Positions 43,391 to 54,317 are shown, numbered from the stretch's first letter. The stretch: DNA of 64,000 nt from Rhodobacter capsulatus (GCF_003254295.1 NZ_QKZO01000004.1:62001-126000), one strand, 5' to 3'. The notes: generated by a model from the sequence alone, not told the origin. Numbers and translations are program-made.

Positions 43391-44391
43391 TGACTGACGC
43401 ACCCAACCTGAAGGGATTTGACGCCCGTCTGCGGGAAGAAGCCGCCGAAGAGCCCACGCTCGAAATCCCCGAGCAGCCGCCGACCAAGAAGACGCAGATC
43501 ATCGCGATCTACGGCAAGGGCGGTTCGGGCAAGTCCTTCACCCTGGCCAACCTGTCCCACATGATGGCCGAAATGGGCAAGCGCGTGCTGCTGATCGGCT
43601 GCGACCCGAAATCGGACACGACCTCGCTTCTGTTCGGCGGCAAGAACTGCCCGACGATCATCGAGACCGCGACGAAGAAGAAGCTTGCGGGCGAGGAAGT
43701 GAAAGTCGGCGATGTCTGCTTCAAGTCGGGCGGCGTCTTCGCGATGGAGCTGGGCGGGCCGGAAGTCGGCCGCGGCTGCGGCGGTCGCGGCATCATCCAC
43801 GGCTTCGAGCTTCTGGAAAAGCTCGGCTTCCATGACTGGGATTTCGACTTCGTCCTGCTTGATTTCCTTGGCGACGTGGTCTGCGGCGGCTTCGGCCTGC
43901 CGATCGCCCGCGACATGGCCCAAAAGGTGATCGTGATCGGCTCGAACGATTTGCAATCGCTTTACGTCGCGAACAACGTCTGCAACGCGGTCGAATATTT
44001 CCGCAAGCTCGGCGGCAATGTCGGCGTGGCGGGGATCGTCATCAACAAGGATGACGGCACCGGCGAGGCGCAAGCTTTCGCCCGCGAGGTGGGGATTCCG
44101 ATCCTGGCCGCGATCCCGGCTGATGAAGAGCTGCGCCGCAAATCGGCCGCCTATCAGATCGTCGGCACCCATGCGACGCCCTGGGGCAAGCTGTTCGAGG
44201 AACTGGCGGGCAATGTCGCCGATGCGCCGCCCTTGCGGCCGCGCCCGCTCTCGCCCGATGCGTTGCTGGGCCTGTTCGAGACCGACGAGGAAACCCGCGT
44301 CGTCGAACTGGTCCCCGCGACCGACGAAGACCTGCGTGGCTCGAATGCCGCGCCGAAGAAATCTCTGGAAGTGATCTACGACGATGTGTGA
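43390..44391 (+). CDS. bchX: chlorophyllide reductase iron protein
   Basis: The product has 333 residues. It is NifH-like, with P-loop YGKGGSGKS (41-49) after a 35-residue N-terminal extension and cluster cysteines in GGPEVGRGCGGRG and [11 protein letters not shown]. It supplies electrons to BchY-BchZ for reduction of the ring B C7=C8 bond of chlorophyllide a. The pair of nitrogenase-like reductases (BchLNB at 12-20 kb, BchXYZ here) is typical of purple bacteria. Confidence 0.97.
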   Translation: MTDAPNLKGFDARLREEAAEEPTLEIPEQPPTKKTQIIAIYGKGGSGKSFTLANLSHMMAEMGKRVLLIGCDPKSDTTSLLFGGKNCPTIIETATKKKLAGEEVKVGDVCFKSGGVFAMELGGPEVGRGCGGRGIIHGFELLEKLGFHDWDFDFVLLDFLGDVVCGGFGLPIARDMAQKVIVIGSNDLQSLYVANNVCNAVEYFRKLGGNVGVAGIVINKDDGTGEAQAFAREVGIPILAAIPADEELRRKSAAYQIVGTHATPWGKLFEELAGNVADAPPLRPRPLSPDALLGLFETDEETRVVELVPATDEDLRGSNAAPKKSLEVIYDDV

Positions 44392-44436
44392 CCGCACTGC
44401 TGCGAGAGCCCGGGCCGCTTGCACGGAGGGCCGGGC

Positions 44437-45930
44437 ATGACCGATCTTCCGCAAGCCGAAGGCGGCTGTGGCGCGGGCAATGAACGTCTGGCTGCGCAGG
44501 CCGCCGCCGCGGGCAATGCCGAGCTGATGGCGCGGTTCAAGGCCGATTATCCGGTCGGGCCGCATGACAAGCCGCAAACCATGTGTCCGGCCTTTGGCGC
44601 GCTGCGCGTCGGGCTGCGGATGCGTCGGGTGGCGACCGTGCTGTGTGGCTCGGCCTGCTGCGTCTATGGGCTCTCGTTCATCTCGCATTTCTATGGCGCG
44701 CGCCGCTCGGTGGGCTACGTGCCCTTCGATTCGGAAACGCTGGTGACGGGCAAGCTCTTCGAAGACGTCCGCGCCGCGGTGCATGATCTGGCCGACCCCG
44801 CGCGGTACGATGCCATCGTTGTCATCAACCTCTGCGTGCCCACCGCTTCGGGCGTGCCGCTGCAGCTTTTGCCGAACGAAATCAACGGTGTCCGCGTTGT
44901 CGGCATCGATGTTCCGGGCTTTGGCGTGCCGACCCATGCCGAGGCGAAAGATGTGCTTTCGGGCGCGATGCTGAACTATGCCCGGCAAGAGGTCATGGCG
45001 GGGCCGGTGCCTGCGCCGATCTCGGGCCGGTCCGACCGTCCGACGGTGACGCTTCTGGGCGAGATGTTCCCGGCCGATCCGATGGTGATTGGCGCGATGC
45101 TGGCGCCGATGGGGCTGGCTGTCGGTCCGACCGTGCCGATGCGCGACTGGCGCGAGCTTTATGCCGCGCTCGACAGCAAGGTGATCGCCGCCATCCATCC
45201 GTTCTACACCGCGGCCATTCGCCAGTTCGAAGCCGCAGGCCGCGCCATCGTCGGCTCGGCCCCGGTCGGCCATGACGGGACGATGGAATGGCTGGCCAAT
45301 ATCGGCCGCGCCTATGACGTCTCGCCCGACAAGATCGCTAGCGCTCAGAATGCCTTTGGTCCCGCGATCAAGGGCGCCATCGCGGGCGCGCCGATCAAGG
45401 GGCGGATCACCGTTTCGGGCTATGAGGGCTCGGAGCTGCTGGTGGCGCGTCTTCTGATCGAATCCGGCGCCGAGGTGCCCTATGTCGGCACCGCCGCCCC
45501 CCGCACGCCCTGGAGCGCCTGGGACAAGGACTGGCTCGAGGAGCGCGGCGTCGTGGTGAAATACCGCGCCAGCCTCGAAGACGATTGCGCCGCGATGGAG
45601 GGGTTCGAACCCGATTTGGCGATCGGCACGACGCCTCTGGTGCAAAAGGCGAAAGCGCTTGGCATTCCGGCGCTTTACTTCACCAACCTGATCTCGGCCC
45701 GGCCGCTGATGGGGCCTGCGGGCGCCGGATCGCTGGCGCAGGTGATGACTGCGGCGATGGGCAACCGCGAACGCATGGGCAAGATGAAGGCGTTCTTCGA
45801 GGGCGTGGGCGAGGGCGACACCGCCGGGATCTGGCAGGACACGCCGAAGCTTTACCCCGACTTCCGCGAACAACAGCGCAAGAAGATGGAAAAAGCCGCG
45901 AAACTGGCCAAAGCCGAGGAGATGATCTGA
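44437..45930 (+). CDS. bchY: chlorophyllide reductase subunit Y
   Basis: The product has 497 residues from ATG 44437 ([18 protein letters not shown]). It is NifD-like, with cysteines in [10 protein letters not shown] and [13 protein letters not shown] near the N-terminus as likely [4Fe-4S] ligands. It forms the catalytic tetramer with BchZ. Its TGA overlaps the bchZ ATG by one base. Confidence 0.96.
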   Translation: MTDLPQAEGGCGAGNERLAAQAAAAGNAELMARFKADYPVGPHDKPQTMCPAFGALRVGLRMRRVATVLCGSACCVYGLSFISHFYGARRSVGYVPFDSETLVTGKLFEDVRAAVHDLADPARYDAIVVINLCVPTASGVPLQLLPNEINGVRVVGIDVPGFGVPTHAEAKDVLSGAMLNYARQEVMAGPVPAPISGRSDRPTVTLLGEMFPADPMVIGAMLAPMGLAVGPTVPMRDWRELYAALDSKVIAAIHPFYTAAIRQFEAAGRAIVGSAPVGHDGTMEWLANIGRAYDVSPDKIASAQNAFGPAIKGAIAGAPIKGRITVSGYEGSELLVARLLIESGAEVPYVGTAAPRTPWSAWDKDWLEERGVVVKYRASLEDDCAAMEGFEPDLAIGTTPLVQKAKALGIPALYFTNLISARPLMGPAGAGSLAQVMTAAMGNRERMGKMKAFFEGVGEGDTAGIWQDTPKLYPDFREQQRKKMEKAAKLAKAEEMI

Positions 45931-47402
45931 TGTTTCTCCTCGATCACGACAGGGCAGGGGGCTATTGGGGCGCGGTTTACACCTTCTGCGCCGTCAAGGG
46001 TCTTCAGGTGGTCATCGACGGTCCGGTGGGCTGTGAAAACCTGCCGGTGACCTCGGTGCTGCACTACACCGACGGGCTGCCGCCGCATGAGCTGCCGATC
46101 GTCGTCACGGGCTTGGGCGAGGCTGAACTGGGCCGCGAGGGCACCGAAGGCGCGATGAGCCGGGCGTGGAAGACGCTGGATCCGCTTCTGCCCTCGGTCG
46201 TTGTCACCGGCTCAATTGCCGAGATGATCGGCGGCGGCGTGACGCCGCAGGGCACGAACCTGCAACGCTTCCTGGCCCGCACCATCGACGAGGACCAGTG
46301 GCAATGCGCCGATCGCGCGATGACCTGGCTTTTCACCGAATACGGCATGACCAAAGGCCGGATGCCGGGCGAGCGTTTGCGCCCCGAAGGGGCGAAGCCG
46401 CGGGTCAACATCCTTGGTCCGATGTATGGCGCCTTCAACATGGCCTCGGACCTGCACGAGATTCGCCGTCTGGTTGAGGGAATCGGCGCCGAGGTGAACA
46501 TGGTGTTCCCCCTCGGCACCCATCTGAGCGAGGTCCGCAACCTGGTGAATGCCGATGTGAACGTGGTGATGTACCGCGAATTCGGCCGGAACCTGGCAGA
46601 GATTCTCGGCAAGCCCTATCTGCAGGCGCCGATTGGCCTCGAAAGCACCACAAAGTTCCTGCGCCGCCTTGGCGAGCTGCTCGGTCTTGACCCCGAGCCC
46701 TTCATCGAGCGCGAAAAACATGCAACTTTGAAGCCCTTGTGGGATCTGTGGCGATCTGTCACGCAAGACTTCTTCGCGACGGCCAGCTTCGGAATCGTCG
46801 CCACCGAGACCTATGCCCGCGGCATAAAAGCCTATCTCGAGGGCGATCTGGGCCTGCCTTGCGCCTTTGCGGTGGCCCGAAAGGCCGGAGAGAAGACGAA
46901 AAGCGACGAAGTTCGCGGTTTGATCCGCCAAACTCGCCCTCTGGTGGTGTTCGGATCGATCAACGAGAAGATTTATCTGGCTGAAACCAAGGCCGGTCAT
47001 GGCCCTGCGGCCTCGTTCGTGCCCGCCTCGTTCCCCGGCGCGGCGATCCGCCGCGCGACGGGCACCCCCTTCATGGGTTACATGGGTAGCGTCTACCTGC
47101 TGCAAGAAATCTGTAACGGACTGTTCGACGCGCTGTTCAATATCCTGCCGCTCGCTTCCGAAATGGACAGCGCCGCGGCAACACCGGCAACCTTGCGTCG
47201 TGACATGCCCTGGGATGCGGATGCGCAGGCGGCTCTGGATCGGATCGTGTCGCAGCATCCGATCCTGACAAGGATTTCGGCGGCCAAGTCGCTGCGTGAC
47301 GCGGCCGAGAAGGCGGCTCTCGATCAGGGGGCTGAAAGAGTGGTTCTTGAAATGGTCGAAGCCCTTGGGGATGCGACCACGGATCGGAAGGGGGGGAACT
47401 GA
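45930..47402 (+). CDS. bchZ: chlorophyllide reductase subunit Z
   Basis: The product has 490 residues from ATG 45930 ([15 protein letters not shown]). It is NifK-like, with an N-terminal Cys in [12 protein letters not shown]. With BchY it carries the chlorophyllide a site. The longer open frame upstream overlaps bchY in another phase and is not real. In R. capsulatus a strong oxygen-regulated puf promoter lies near the end of bchZ and upstream of pufQ; it could not be pinpointed here. Confidence 0.96.
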   Translation: MFLLDHDRAGGYWGAVYTFCAVKGLQVVIDGPVGCENLPVTSVLHYTDGLPPHELPIVVTGLGEAELGREGTEGAMSRAWKTLDPLLPSVVVTGSIAEMIGGGVTPQGTNLQRFLARTIDEDQWQCADRAMTWLFTEYGMTKGRMPGERLRPEGAKPRVNILGPMYGAFNMASDLHEIRRLVEGIGAEVNMVFPLGTHLSEVRNLVNADVNVVMYREFGRNLAEILGKPYLQAPIGLESTTKFLRRLGELLGLDPEPFIEREKHATLKPLWDLWRSVTQDFFATASFGIVATETYARGIKAYLEGDLGLPCAFAVARKAGEKTKSDEVRGLIRQTRPLVVFGSINEKIYLAETKAGHGPAASFVPASFPGAAIRRATGTPFMGYMGSVYLLQEICNGLFDALFNILPLASEMDSAAATPATLRRDMPWDADAQAALDRIVSQHPILTRISAAKSLRDAAEKAALDQGAERVVLEMVEALGDATTDRKGGN

Positions 47403-47403
47403 A

Positions 47404-47628
47404 ATGCAAAGCCAGCGTCTTCGCGCTCATGGCGTCCAACATGTCGACCGTGTGCCGCGTCCCGAGTTCGCTCTTTACTTTTCGCTGATCCTGATCGTCG
47501 CAGTGCCTTTCGCGCTGGTCGGCTGGGTCATGTCCCTGGTGCGGGAACGCCGTGTCCCCGAGTGCGGGCCCTTCGCCCGCGCCTGGCGCGAGGCCGGCGA
47601 GATCACGCCCGAGATTTTCCGGCCCTGA
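47404..47628 (+). CDS. pufQ: PufQ, bacteriochlorophyll synthesis/assembly factor
   Basis: The product has 74 residues from ATG 47404 (MQSQRLRAHGVQHVDRV) with one membrane helix (about 22-44, FALYFSLILIVAVPFALVGW). PufQ increases flux through tetrapyrrole synthesis; it has been linked to ferrochelatase and pigment carriage. It starts one base after the bchZ stop. The 156-base gap to pufB holds an imperfect GC hairpin near 47645-47670 in the region where the pufQ-pufB message is cut. Confidence 0.93.
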   Translation: MQSQRLRAHGVQHVDRVPRPEFALYFSLILIVAVPFALVGWVMSLVRERRVPECGPFARAWREAGEITPEIFRP

Positions 47629-47784
47629 GCCGGTAAGGAATTCCGGCGGGGGCCATAGCCCCGTCGGTCGAAGTTCTCCACGGGCGGGATGAGCCCCTCG
47701 TGGTGGAAATGCGGGATGGCAGGTGCCATTTCGTTTGCCCAGCCGCAGGGAATGCGGCGTCAGTCTGCCAATCCGGAGGTTGTT

Positions 47785-47934
47785 ATGGCTGATAAGAACG
47801 ACCTGAGCTTCACAGGTCTTACCGACGAGCAAGCGCAAGAACTGCATGCCGTCTACATGAGCGGGCTGTCGGCGTTCATCGCCGTCGCGGTGCTCGCCCA
47901 TCTGGCGGTCATGATCTGGCGTCCGTGGTTCTGA
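47785..47934 (+). CDS. pufB: light-harvesting 1 beta polypeptide
   Basis: The product has 49 residues. A polar N-terminus ([24 protein letters not shown]) precedes a single helix with the Bchl-ligating His in [15 protein letters not shown]. It forms LH1 rings with PufA around the reaction centre. CCGGAGG lies five bases before the ATG. Confidence 0.97.
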
Positions 47935-47947
47935 GGAGAAACTGAAA

Positions 47948-48124
47948 ATGTCCAAGTTCTACAAAATCTGGCTCGTTTTCGACCCCCGTCGCGTGTTCGT
48001 GGCTCAGGGCGTGTTCCTGTTCCTGCTCGCGGTGCTGATCCACCTGATCCTGCTCTCGACCCCCGCTTTCAACTGGCTGACCGTTGCCACCGCCAAGCAT
48101 GGCTACGTGGCTGCTGCCCAGTAA
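47948..48124 (+). CDS. pufA: light-harvesting 1 alpha polypeptide
   Basis: The product has 58 residues ([20 protein letters not shown]) with one membrane helix and the Bchl-ligating His in [19 protein letters not shown]. It lies 13 bases after pufB. A very stable hairpin directly follows its stop codon. Confidence 0.97.
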   Translation: MSKFYKIWLVFDPRRVFVAQGVFLFLLAVLIHLILLSTPAFNWLTVATAKHGYVAAAQ

Positions 48125-48139
48125 GCGTTACTGAGCGTT

Positions 48140-48170
48140 GCGGGCGGGGCGAGAGTCTCGCCCCGCCCGC
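48140..48170 (+). terminator. pufA-pufL intercistronic RNA hairpin
   Basis: A perfect 15-bp stem (GCGGGCGGGGCGAGA with TCTCGCCCCGCCCGC) around a one-base centre. Hairpins here are known to protect the upstream pufBA mRNA from 3'-5' decay, producing the excess of LH1 over reaction-centre transcripts. It acts as an mRNA stabiliser more than a terminator. Confidence 0.9.
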
Positions 48171-48256
48171 GACCATACCGCAAGACGCAACCCATCGGCA
48201 CGATCTGAGGCCTTTTGCCGGGCCAAGGACCGTCCCGCAACAGCGGAGACACGGGC

Positions 48257-49105
48257 ATGGCTTTGCTCAGCTTCGAACGAAAATACCGTGTGCCGGGCGG
48301 CACCTTGATTGGCGGGAGCCTTTTCGACTTCTGGGTCGGACCCTTCTATGTCGGGTTCTTCGGGGTCACCACCATCTTCTTCGCCACGCTCGGCTTTTTG
48401 CTTATCCTTTGGGGAGCCGCGATGCAGGGCACGTGGAACCCCCAATTGATCTCCATCTTTCCGCCGCCGGTGGAAAATGGTCTGAACGTGGCAGCCCTCG
48501 ACAAGGGCGGTCTTTGGCAGGTCATCACCGTCTGCGCGACGGGCGCCTTCTGCAGCTGGGCTCTGCGTGAGGTCGAAATCTGCCGCAAGCTCGGGATCGG
48601 CTTCCACATTCCGGTGGCCTTCTCGATGGCGATCTTTGCCTATCTGGTCCTCGTCGTGATCCGTCCGATGATGATGGGGTCGTGGGGCTACGCCTTCCCG
48701 TATGGTATCTGGACGCACCTCGACTGGGTGTCGAACACCGGCTACACCTACGGCAACTTCCACTACAACCCGTTCCACATGCTGGGCATCAGCCTGTTCT
48801 TCACCACCGCCTGGGCGCTGGCGATGCACGGGGCTCTGGTCCTTTCGGCCGCCAACCCGGTCAAAGGCAAGACGATGCGGACGCCGGACCACGAGGACAC
48901 CTACTTCCGTGACCTCATGGGCTATTCGGTCGGCACGCTCGGCATTCACCGCCTCGGCCTGCTGCTTGCGCTGAACGCGGTGTTCTGGTCGGCCATGTGC
49001 ATGCTCGTCTCCGGCACCATCTACTTCGATCTGTGGAGTGACTGGTGGTACTGGTGGGTGAACATGCCGTTCTGGGTCGACATGGCAGGAGGCATCAATG
49101 GCTGA
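48257..49105 (+). CDS. pufL: photosynthetic reaction centre L subunit
   Basis: The product has 282 residues from ATG 48257 ([15 protein letters not shown]) with five membrane helices. With the initiator Met removed, the histidines fall at 153, 168, 173 and 190, the classic positions for accessory Bchl, special-pair neighbour, special-pair ligand and iron. It binds the special pair, the active-branch pigments and QB. It overlaps pufM by eight bases. Confidence 0.98.
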   Translation: MALLSFERKYRVPGGTLIGGSLFDFWVGPFYVGFFGVTTIFFATLGFLLILWGAAMQGTWNPQLISIFPPPVENGLNVAALDKGGLWQVITVCATGAFCSWALREVEICRKLGIGFHIPVAFSMAIFAYLVLVVIRPMMMGSWGYAFPYGIWTHLDWVSNTGYTYGNFHYNPFHMLGISLFFTTAWALAMHGALVLSAANPVKGKTMRTPDHEDTYFRDLMGYSVGTLGIHRLGLLLALNAVFWSAMCMLVSGTIYFDLWSDWWYWWVNMPFWVDMAGGING

Positions 49106-50021
49106 GTATCAGAACTTCTTTAACCAGGTTCAGGTCGCCGGTGCGCCCGAAATGGGCCTCAAGGAAGACGTCGACACCTACGAACGCACGCCTGCGGGGA
49201 TGTTGAGCATCCTCGGCTGGATGGGGAACGCCCAGATCGGGCCGATCTATCTCGGCATCGCCGGCACCGTCTCGCTGGTCTTCGGTGCGGCCTGGTTCTT
49301 CACCATCGGTGTGTGGTACTGGTATCAGGCCGGGTTCGATCCCTTCATCTTCATGCGGGATCTGTTCTTCTTCAGCCTGGAGCCGCCGCCGGCCGAATAT
49401 GGTCTTGCGCTTGCTCCGCTGAAACAGGGCGGTGTCTGGCAGATCGCGTCGCTGTTCATGGCGATTTCGGTCATTGCCTGGTGGGTCCGTGTCTACACCC
49501 GCGCCGACCAGCTCGGCATGGGCAAGCACATGGCCTGGGCCTTCCTGTCGGCGATCTGGCTGTGGTCGGTTCTCGGCTTCTGGCGTCCGATCCTGATGGG
49601 GTCGTGGAGCGTTGGCGTGCCCTACGGCATCTTCTCGCACCTCGACTGGACGAACCAGTTCTCGCTCGACCACGGCAACCTGTTCTACAACCCGTTCCAC
49701 GGCCTCTCGATCGCCGCCCTCTACGGCTCGGCGCTCCTGTTCGCCATGCACGGCGCGACGATCCTCGCGGTGACCCGTTTCGGCGGCGAACGCGAGCTGG
49801 AACAGATCGCTGACCGCGGCACCGCCTCGGAACGCGCCGCCCTGTTCTGGCGCTGGACGATGGGCTTCAACGCCACCATGGAAGGCATCCACCGCTGGGC
49901 GATCTGGATGGCCGTGATGGTGACGCTGACCGGCGGTATCGGCATCCTGCTCTCGGGCACCGTTGTCGACAACTGGTATGTCTGGGCGCAAGTCCACGGC
50001 TACGCCCCCGTGACCCCGTAA
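49098..50021 (+). CDS. pufM: photosynthetic reaction centre M subunit
   Basis: The product has 307 residues with five membrane helices, paralogous to Puf[28 protein letters not shown] carries the accessory and special-pair ligands and [11 protein letters not shown] and [12 protein letters not shown] carry iron histidines. It holds QA. It starts inside the end of pufL, so expression of the two is stoichiometrically coupled. Confidence 0.98.
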   Translation: MAEYQNFFNQVQVAGAPEMGLKEDVDTYERTPAGMLSILGWMGNAQIGPIYLGIAGTVSLVFGAAWFFTIGVWYWYQAGFDPFIFMRDLFFFSLEPPPAEYGLALAPLKQGGVWQIASLFMAISVIAWWVRVYTRADQLGMGKHMAWAFLSAIWLWSVLGFWRPILMGSWSVGVPYGIFSHLDWTNQFSLDHGNLFYNPFHGLSIAALYGSALLFAMHGATILAVTRFGGERELEQIADRGTASERAALFWRWTMGFNATMEGIHRWAIWMAVMVTLTGGIGILLSGTVVDNWYVWAQVHGYAPVTP

Positions 50022-50033
50022 GGAGAAGAGACC

Positions 50034-50270
50034 ATGTCCATGTTCGACAAACCCTTCGACTACGAAAACGGCTCGAAGTTCGCGATGGGGATCTGGATCG
50101 GTCGTCAGATGGCCTATGGTGCCTTCCTTGGCTCGATCCCGTTCCTGTTCGGTCTGGGTCTGGTGCTGGGGTCCTACGGCCTTGGCCTGATGCTTCCCGA
50201 GCGCGCGCACCAGGCGCCCTCGCCCTACACGACCGAAGTCGTCGTTCAACACGCGACCGAAGTCGTCTGA
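50034..50270 (+). CDS. pufX: PufX, LH1-reaction centre core polypeptide
   Basis: The product has 78 residues with one membrane helix (about 30-50) containing a Gly-rich face ([25 protein letters not shown]). PufX opens the LH1 ring to allow quinone exchange and is restricted to the Rhodobacter group, supporting the species assignment. It lies 12 bases after pufM with AAGGAGAAG upstream. Confidence 0.97.
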   Translation: MSMFDKPFDYENGSKFAMGIWIGRQMAYGAFLGSIPFLFGLGLVLGSYGLGLMLPERAHQAPSPYTTEVVVQHATEVV

Positions 50271-50279
50271 GACCGCTTT

Positions 50280-50310
50280 CCCCGGCCGCGCCCGTGTCGC
50301 GCGGCCGGGG
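50280..50310 (+). terminator. hairpin after pufX
   Basis: A perfect 12-bp stem (CCCCGGCCGCGC with GCGCGGCCGGGG) and 7-base loop follow the pufX stop. No U-run follows, so it is probably a partial terminator or stabiliser, permitting some read-through to dxs. Confidence 0.7.
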
Positions 50311-50451
50311 TATTCCGTTCCGGGTCAAGGCCCGGAAACTCCGGGGCCCCACAGCCCCGATCCCTTCCCTGTTGATGACAGGCACCTGGTGCCGCAGGTC
50401 CGACCCCCGCGGCACCCTTTTGGACCAGACAGCTCATCGGAGGACGCAACC

Positions 50452-52377
50452 ATGAGCGCCACGCCATCCCGCACCCCCCATCTTGACCGCGTGACCGGTC
50501 CTGCCGATCTCAAGGCGATGAGCATTGCCGATCTGACGGCGCTCGCCTCCGAAGTCCGGCACGAGATCGTCGAAGTGGTCAGCCAGACCGGGGGGCATCT
50601 TGGTTCCTCGCTGGGCGTCGTCGAGCTGACGGTCGCGCTGCATGCGGTCTTCAATTCGCCCGGCGACAAGCTGATCTGGGACGTGGGCCACCAATGCTAT
50701 CCGCACAAGATCCTGACCGGCCGCCGCGCGCGCATGCTGACCTTGCGCCAGGCGGGGGGGATCTCGGGCTTCCCGAAACGGTCGGAAAGCCCGCATGACG
50801 CCTTTGGCGCGGGCCATTCCTCGACCTCGATCTCGGCCGCGCTCGGCTTTGCAGTCGGTCGGGAACTGGGCCAGCCGGTCGGCGACACCATTGCCATCAT
50901 CGGCGACGGTTCGATCACCGCGGGCATGGCCTATGAGGCGCTGAACCACGCGGGCCATCTGAAATCGCGGATGTTCGTCATCCTGAACGACAATGACATG
51001 TCGATCGCGCCGCCGGTGGGGGCGTTGCAGCATTATCTGAACACCATCGCCCGGCAGGCGCCCTTTGCGGCGCTGAAAGCCGCGGCCGAGGGGATCGAGA
51101 TGCATCTGCCCGGCCCGGTGCGCGATGGCGCGCGGCGTGCCCGGCAGATGGTGACGGCGATGCCCGGCGGCGCGACGCTGTTTGAAGAACTCGGCTTCGA
51201 CTATATCGGCCCGGTCAACGGCCATGACATGGCGGAACTGGTCGAGACGCTGCGCGTCACCCGCGCCCGCGCCTCGGGTCCGGTCCTGATCCATGTCTGC
51301 ACCACCAAGGGCAAGGGCTATGCCCCCGCCGAGGGCGCCGAGGACAAGCTGCATGGCGTGTCGAAATTCGACATCGAGACCGGCAAGCAGAAGAAATCGA
51401 TCCCGAACGCGCCGAACTACACCGCCGTCTTCGGCGAGCGTCTGACCGAGGAAGCCGCGCGCGATCAGGCGATTGTCGCGGTGACGGCGGCGATGCCCAC
51501 CGGCACCGGCCTCGACATCATGCAAAAACGCTTTCCGCGCCGGGTCTTTGACGTCGGCATCGCGGAACAGCATGCGGTGACCTTTGCCGCGGGCATGGCG
51601 GCCTCGGGGCTGAAACCCTTCCTCGCGCTTTATTCCAGCTTCGTGCAGCGCGGCTATGACCAGCTTGTGCATGATGTGGCGCTGCAAAACCTGCCGGTGC
51701 GGCTGATGATCGACCGCGCCGGGCTGGTGGGGCAGGACGGGGCGACCCATGCCGGGGCCTTCGACGTGTCGATGCTGGCGAACCTGCCGAATTTCACCGT
51801 GATGGCGGCGGCGGACGAGGCGGAATTGTGCCACATGGTCGTGACCGCGGCGGCGCATGACAGCGGGCCGATCGCTTTGCGCTATCCGCGCGGCGAGGGC
51901 CGGGGCGTCGAGATGCCCGACCGCGGCGAAGTGCTGGAAATCGGCAAGGGCCGGGTTTTGACGGAAGGCACCGAGGTCGCGATCCTGTCCTTTGGCGCGC
52001 ACCTTTCGCAGGCGCTGAAAGCGGCCGAGATGCTTGAGGCCGAGGGGGTTTCGACCACTGTCGCCGATGCCCGCTTCTGCCGTCCGCTCGACACCGATCT
52101 GATCGACCGGCTGATCGAGGGCCACGCGGCGCTGATCACCCTTGAACAGGGCGCGATGGGCGGTTTCGGCGCGATGGTGCTGCATTACCTTGCCCGCACC
52201 GGCCAGCTGGAAAAGGGCCGCGCCATCCGCACGATGACGCTGCCCGACTGCTACATCGACCACGGCTCGCCCGAGGAAATGTATGCCTGGGCCGGGCTGA
52301 CGGCGCATGACATCCGCGACACAGCCCTTGCCGCGGCGCGGCCTGCCAAGGCGGTGCGGGTCGTGCACAGCGCGTAA
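50452..52377 (+). CDS. dxs: 1-deoxy-D-xylulose-5-phosphate synthase
   Basis: The product has 641 residues from ATG 50452 ([16 protein letters not shown]), with GGAGG upstream. Thiamine diphosphate signatures include [36 protein letters not shown] and [15 protein letters not shown]. It condenses pyruvate and glyceraldehyde-3-phosphate in the first step of the MEP isoprenoid pathway. Its place after pufX couples precursor supply for phytol, carotenoid and quinone tails to photosystem expression. Confidence 0.96.
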   Translation: MSATPSRTPHLDRVTGPADLKAMSIADLTALASEVRHEIVEVVSQTGGHLGSSLGVVELTVALHAVFNSPGDKLIWDVGHQCYPHKILTGRRARMLTLRQAGGISGFPKRSESPHDAFGAGHSSTSISAALGFAVGRELGQPVGDTIAIIGDGSITAGMAYEALNHAGHLKSRMFVILNDNDMSIAPPVGALQHYLNTIARQAPFAALKAAAEGIEMHLPGPVRDGARRARQMVTAMPGGATLFEELGFDYIGPVNGHDMAELVETLRVTRARASGPVLIHVCTTKGKGYAPAEGAEDKLHGVSKFDIETGKQKKSIPNAPNYTAVFGERLTEEAARDQAIVAVTAAMPTGTGLDIMQKRFPRRVFDVGIAEQHAVTFAAGMAASGLKPFLALYSSFVQRGYDQLVHDVALQNLPVRLMIDRAGLVGQDGATHAGAFDVSMLANLPNFTVMAAADEAELCHMVVTAAAHDSGPIALRYPRGEGRGVEMPDRGEVLEIGKGRVLTEGTEVAILSFGAHLSQALKAAEMLEAEGVSTTVADARFCRPLDTDLIDRLIEGHAALITLEQGAMGGFGAMVLHYLARTGQLEKGRAIRTMTLPDCYIDHGSPEEMYAWAGLTAHDIRDTALAAARPAKAVRVVHSA

Positions 52378-52462
52378 GACCGCGCGAGACACTGCAAAGA
52401 TGCACGGACAAGGCATTAATTCGCCGCGTTCGTGCATTTGGCTTGCCTGCGACAAGCTGACC

Positions 52463-53104
52463 ATGACACAGTCGGGCAGGGTCTCGCGGTCGGGCGGGAC
52501 TTGCAGTCGGACGAAGCTCTTGAAATTCCAACAGGTTTATTACGTGCTTGACCCGCAGGACCGGATCCTCTGGATCGGTGGCGAATGGGACGAATTCGCG
52601 CTGGCAAATGGCGGCTCGGGCGCGGGCTCGAACCGCGTGCTGGCCACGCCGCTTGCGCGCCATGTCGCGGGCGAGACCACACGTGCCGCGCTGGTGCGGA
52701 TGATCGGTGCCGTGCGCGACGCCGCGGCACCGCTGCGCATCGACTATCGCTGCGACAGCCCGAAGCTTCTGCGCCGCGTGCAGCTGACGATTCAGCCGAT
52801 GAAGGAGGATCGCGTGCTGATGGTGCATGATCTGCGCGATGCCCGCGCCTTCGAGGAGGCGCTGCCGCCGTGGCATGCCGAAGCGTCGGCCGCGGCGCGG
52901 AAATGCTCGTTCTGCGGGGCGGTGCACTTGCCCGGACGCGGCTGGACCTTCGCCGAGGATCTGGGCGCAGCGCATCCGACAGCGGTCGATTACGCCGTCT
53001 GCCCGGGCTGTGCGGCGCAGATCGAGGAGGCTGTGGCCAGCCTGCGCCAGCGCCGGGCGCCCGGCACGCCGATGACCGGCGGCTTCGGCCCGGGCGCAGC
53101 CTAG
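52463..53104 (+). CDS. PAS-like protein with C-terminal four-cysteine site
   Basis: The product has 213 residues from ATG 52463 (MTQSGRVSRSGG). Residues 22-125 look PAS-like (VYYVLDPQDRILWIGGEWDEFA, then YRCDSPKLLRRVQLTIQPM). The C-terminal part has CxxC pairs at C148/C151 and C180/C183, spaced like a zinc ribbon or redox site. It starts 85 bases after dxs on the same strand, so it may be the last gene of the puf-dxs transcript. Its stop overlaps that of the convergent anti-sigma gene. In-frame ATG 52400 is an alternative start. I do not recognise a characterised homologue; a small redox or light-related sensor is inferred only. Confidence 0.6.
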   Translation: MTQSGRVSRSGGTCSRTKLLKFQQVYYVLDPQDRILWIGGEWDEFALANGGSGAGSNRVLATPLARHVAGETTRAALVRMIGAVRDAAAPLRIDYRCDSPKLLRRVQLTIQPMKEDRVLMVHDLRDARAFEEALPPWHAEASAAARKCSFCGAVHLPGRGWTFAEDLGAAHPTAVDYAVCPGCAAQIEEAVASLRQRRAPGTPMTGGFGPGAA

Positions 53105-53775
53105 ATCCGGCGCAGCGCCGCCTTGGCGACCAGCGGGCCGGTGGCGACGCCTTCGGGCGATCCGCCCAGCGGTTCTTCAGTGATCGCCAGCACCGCCTCG
53201 GCCAGCATCGGCCGGATCGCCTCGGGGATCGGCATCGCCGCCTGGCCCTGCCGCGGCATCACGCCGAGCGAAATCGGCGTCGCTTCGCCCGCGATCACCC
53301 ACAATTCGAAATCGCGCCCCGGCGCAGGGGCCTTGCCCCCCACCGACACCCGCATCTCGCCGGTCTCGCTGTCATAAAGCGCCGCCAGCCGCACCGTGCC
53401 ATCGGTGGAGACCATGTCCGAGACCAGCATCGGTCCGCGCGCTGGCAGAAGCGGCTGCCCGAGCGTCAAAAGCGCCGCCAGAAACGCCACCGACAGCCCC
53501 GAAGCCCCGGCCAGCCAGCGCCAAAGGCCAAAGCCCGCCTGCTGCGGTCGCCCGAAGACCCGGGCCTCGACCCCCGACCAGAGCCGCGCGGGCGGCGCCA
53601 CCGGCGTCACCTCGGCCGCGAGCGGATCGAAGCGGCTTTCCCAGCGCGCCACCTCGCGGGCGAAATCGGGATCGGTCGCGATCCGCCGCGTCATGGTCAG
53701 CCGCTCGGGGCCGGGCAGGGTGCCCAGCACATATTCCCCCGCTAGCGCGATATCGTCCTGCGTCAGCCCGCTCAT
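53101..53775 (-). CDS. RskA-like membrane anti-sigma factor
   Basis: The product has 224 residues from ATG 53775 (MSGLTQDDIALAGEYVLGTLPGPER). The cytoplasmic N-terminus has the anti-sigma signature (A-x-E-Y-V-L-G-x-L, then RWESRFDPL); one membrane helix follows (about 90-112) with an extracytoplasmic RskA domain (FELWVIAGEATPISLGVM). It should hold the overlapping ECF sigma factor inactive. It is translationally coupled to it (ATGA). Confidence 0.88.
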   Translation of the reverse strand: MSGLTQDDIALAGEYVLGTLPGPERLTMTRRIATDPDFAREVARWESRFDPLAAEVTPVAPPARLWSGVEARVFGRPQQAGFGLWRWLAGASGLSVAFLAALLTLGQPLLPARGPMLVSDMVSTDGTVRLAALYDSETGEMRVSVGGKAPAPGRDFELWVIAGEATPISLGVMPRQGQAAMPIPEAIRPMLAEAVLAITEEPLGGSPEGVATGPLVAKAALRRI

Positions 53776-54317
53776 CCTTCCAGACACTCCCGCAGCGAGA
53801 TCAGCGACCGGCGCAGCCAGGACCGCATCGTATTGAGCGGCACGGCAAAGCGTTCCGCCAGTTCCAGATAGCTTTCGCCCTCGACATAGGCGCGGCGCAC
53901 GGCTTCGGCGCGGGCATTGTCCAGACGGTCCAGACAGGTCTCGATCTGCCGCCCCTCCGAGGCGCGGATCGCTGCGGTCTCGGGGCCCGGGGCCTCGGCG
54001 GGCAGGTCTTCCAGCGCCTCCACACCCACCTCGCCGCCCTTGCGTCGCCGCAGCCGGTCGAGGCACAGGTTGCGGGTGACCGCATTGAGCCAGGCGGCGG
54101 GGCTGGCCACCGCGGGCACATAACGATCGGCATTCATCCAGATCTTCACGAAGACATCCTGCAAGGCATCCTCCGCTTCACGGCGGTCCTTGAGGAGACG
54201 CAGGCAGAGGCCGAAAAGTTTCGCGCCCTGCACGGAATAAAGTCGTTCGAAAGCGGCCCGGTCCGCCAGCGCCACCCGCGCCAGCAATTCCCCCAGATCC
54301 TGTCCTGCATCCGCCAT
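53772..54317 (-). CDS. ECF sigma factor (SigK/RpoE-like)
   Basis: The product has 181 residues from ATG 54317 (MADAGQDLGELLARV). Region 2 is LLKDRREAEDALQDVFVKIWMNADRY; region 4 is VRRAYVEGESYLELAERFAVPLNTMRSWLRRSLISLRE. The context (anti-sigma, peroxidase, cryptochrome) suggests control of a photo-oxidative or UV stress response. The longer open frame from 54479 would overlap the divergent promoter region and is not family-like. Confidence 0.9.
   Translation of the reverse strand: MADAGQDLGELLARVALADRAAFERLYSVQGAKLFGLCLRLLKDRREAEDALQDVFVKIWMNADRYVPAVASPAAWLNAVTRNLCLDRLRRRKGGEVGVEALEDLPAEAPGPETAAIRASEGRQIETCLDRLDNARAEAVRRAYVEGESYLELAERFAVPLNTMRSWLRRSLISLRECLEG

Noticed and set aside
43327-45873. 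848-codon minus-strand frame opposite bchX and bchY
   Set aside because: It is an antisense shadow of two conserved nitrogenase-like genes.
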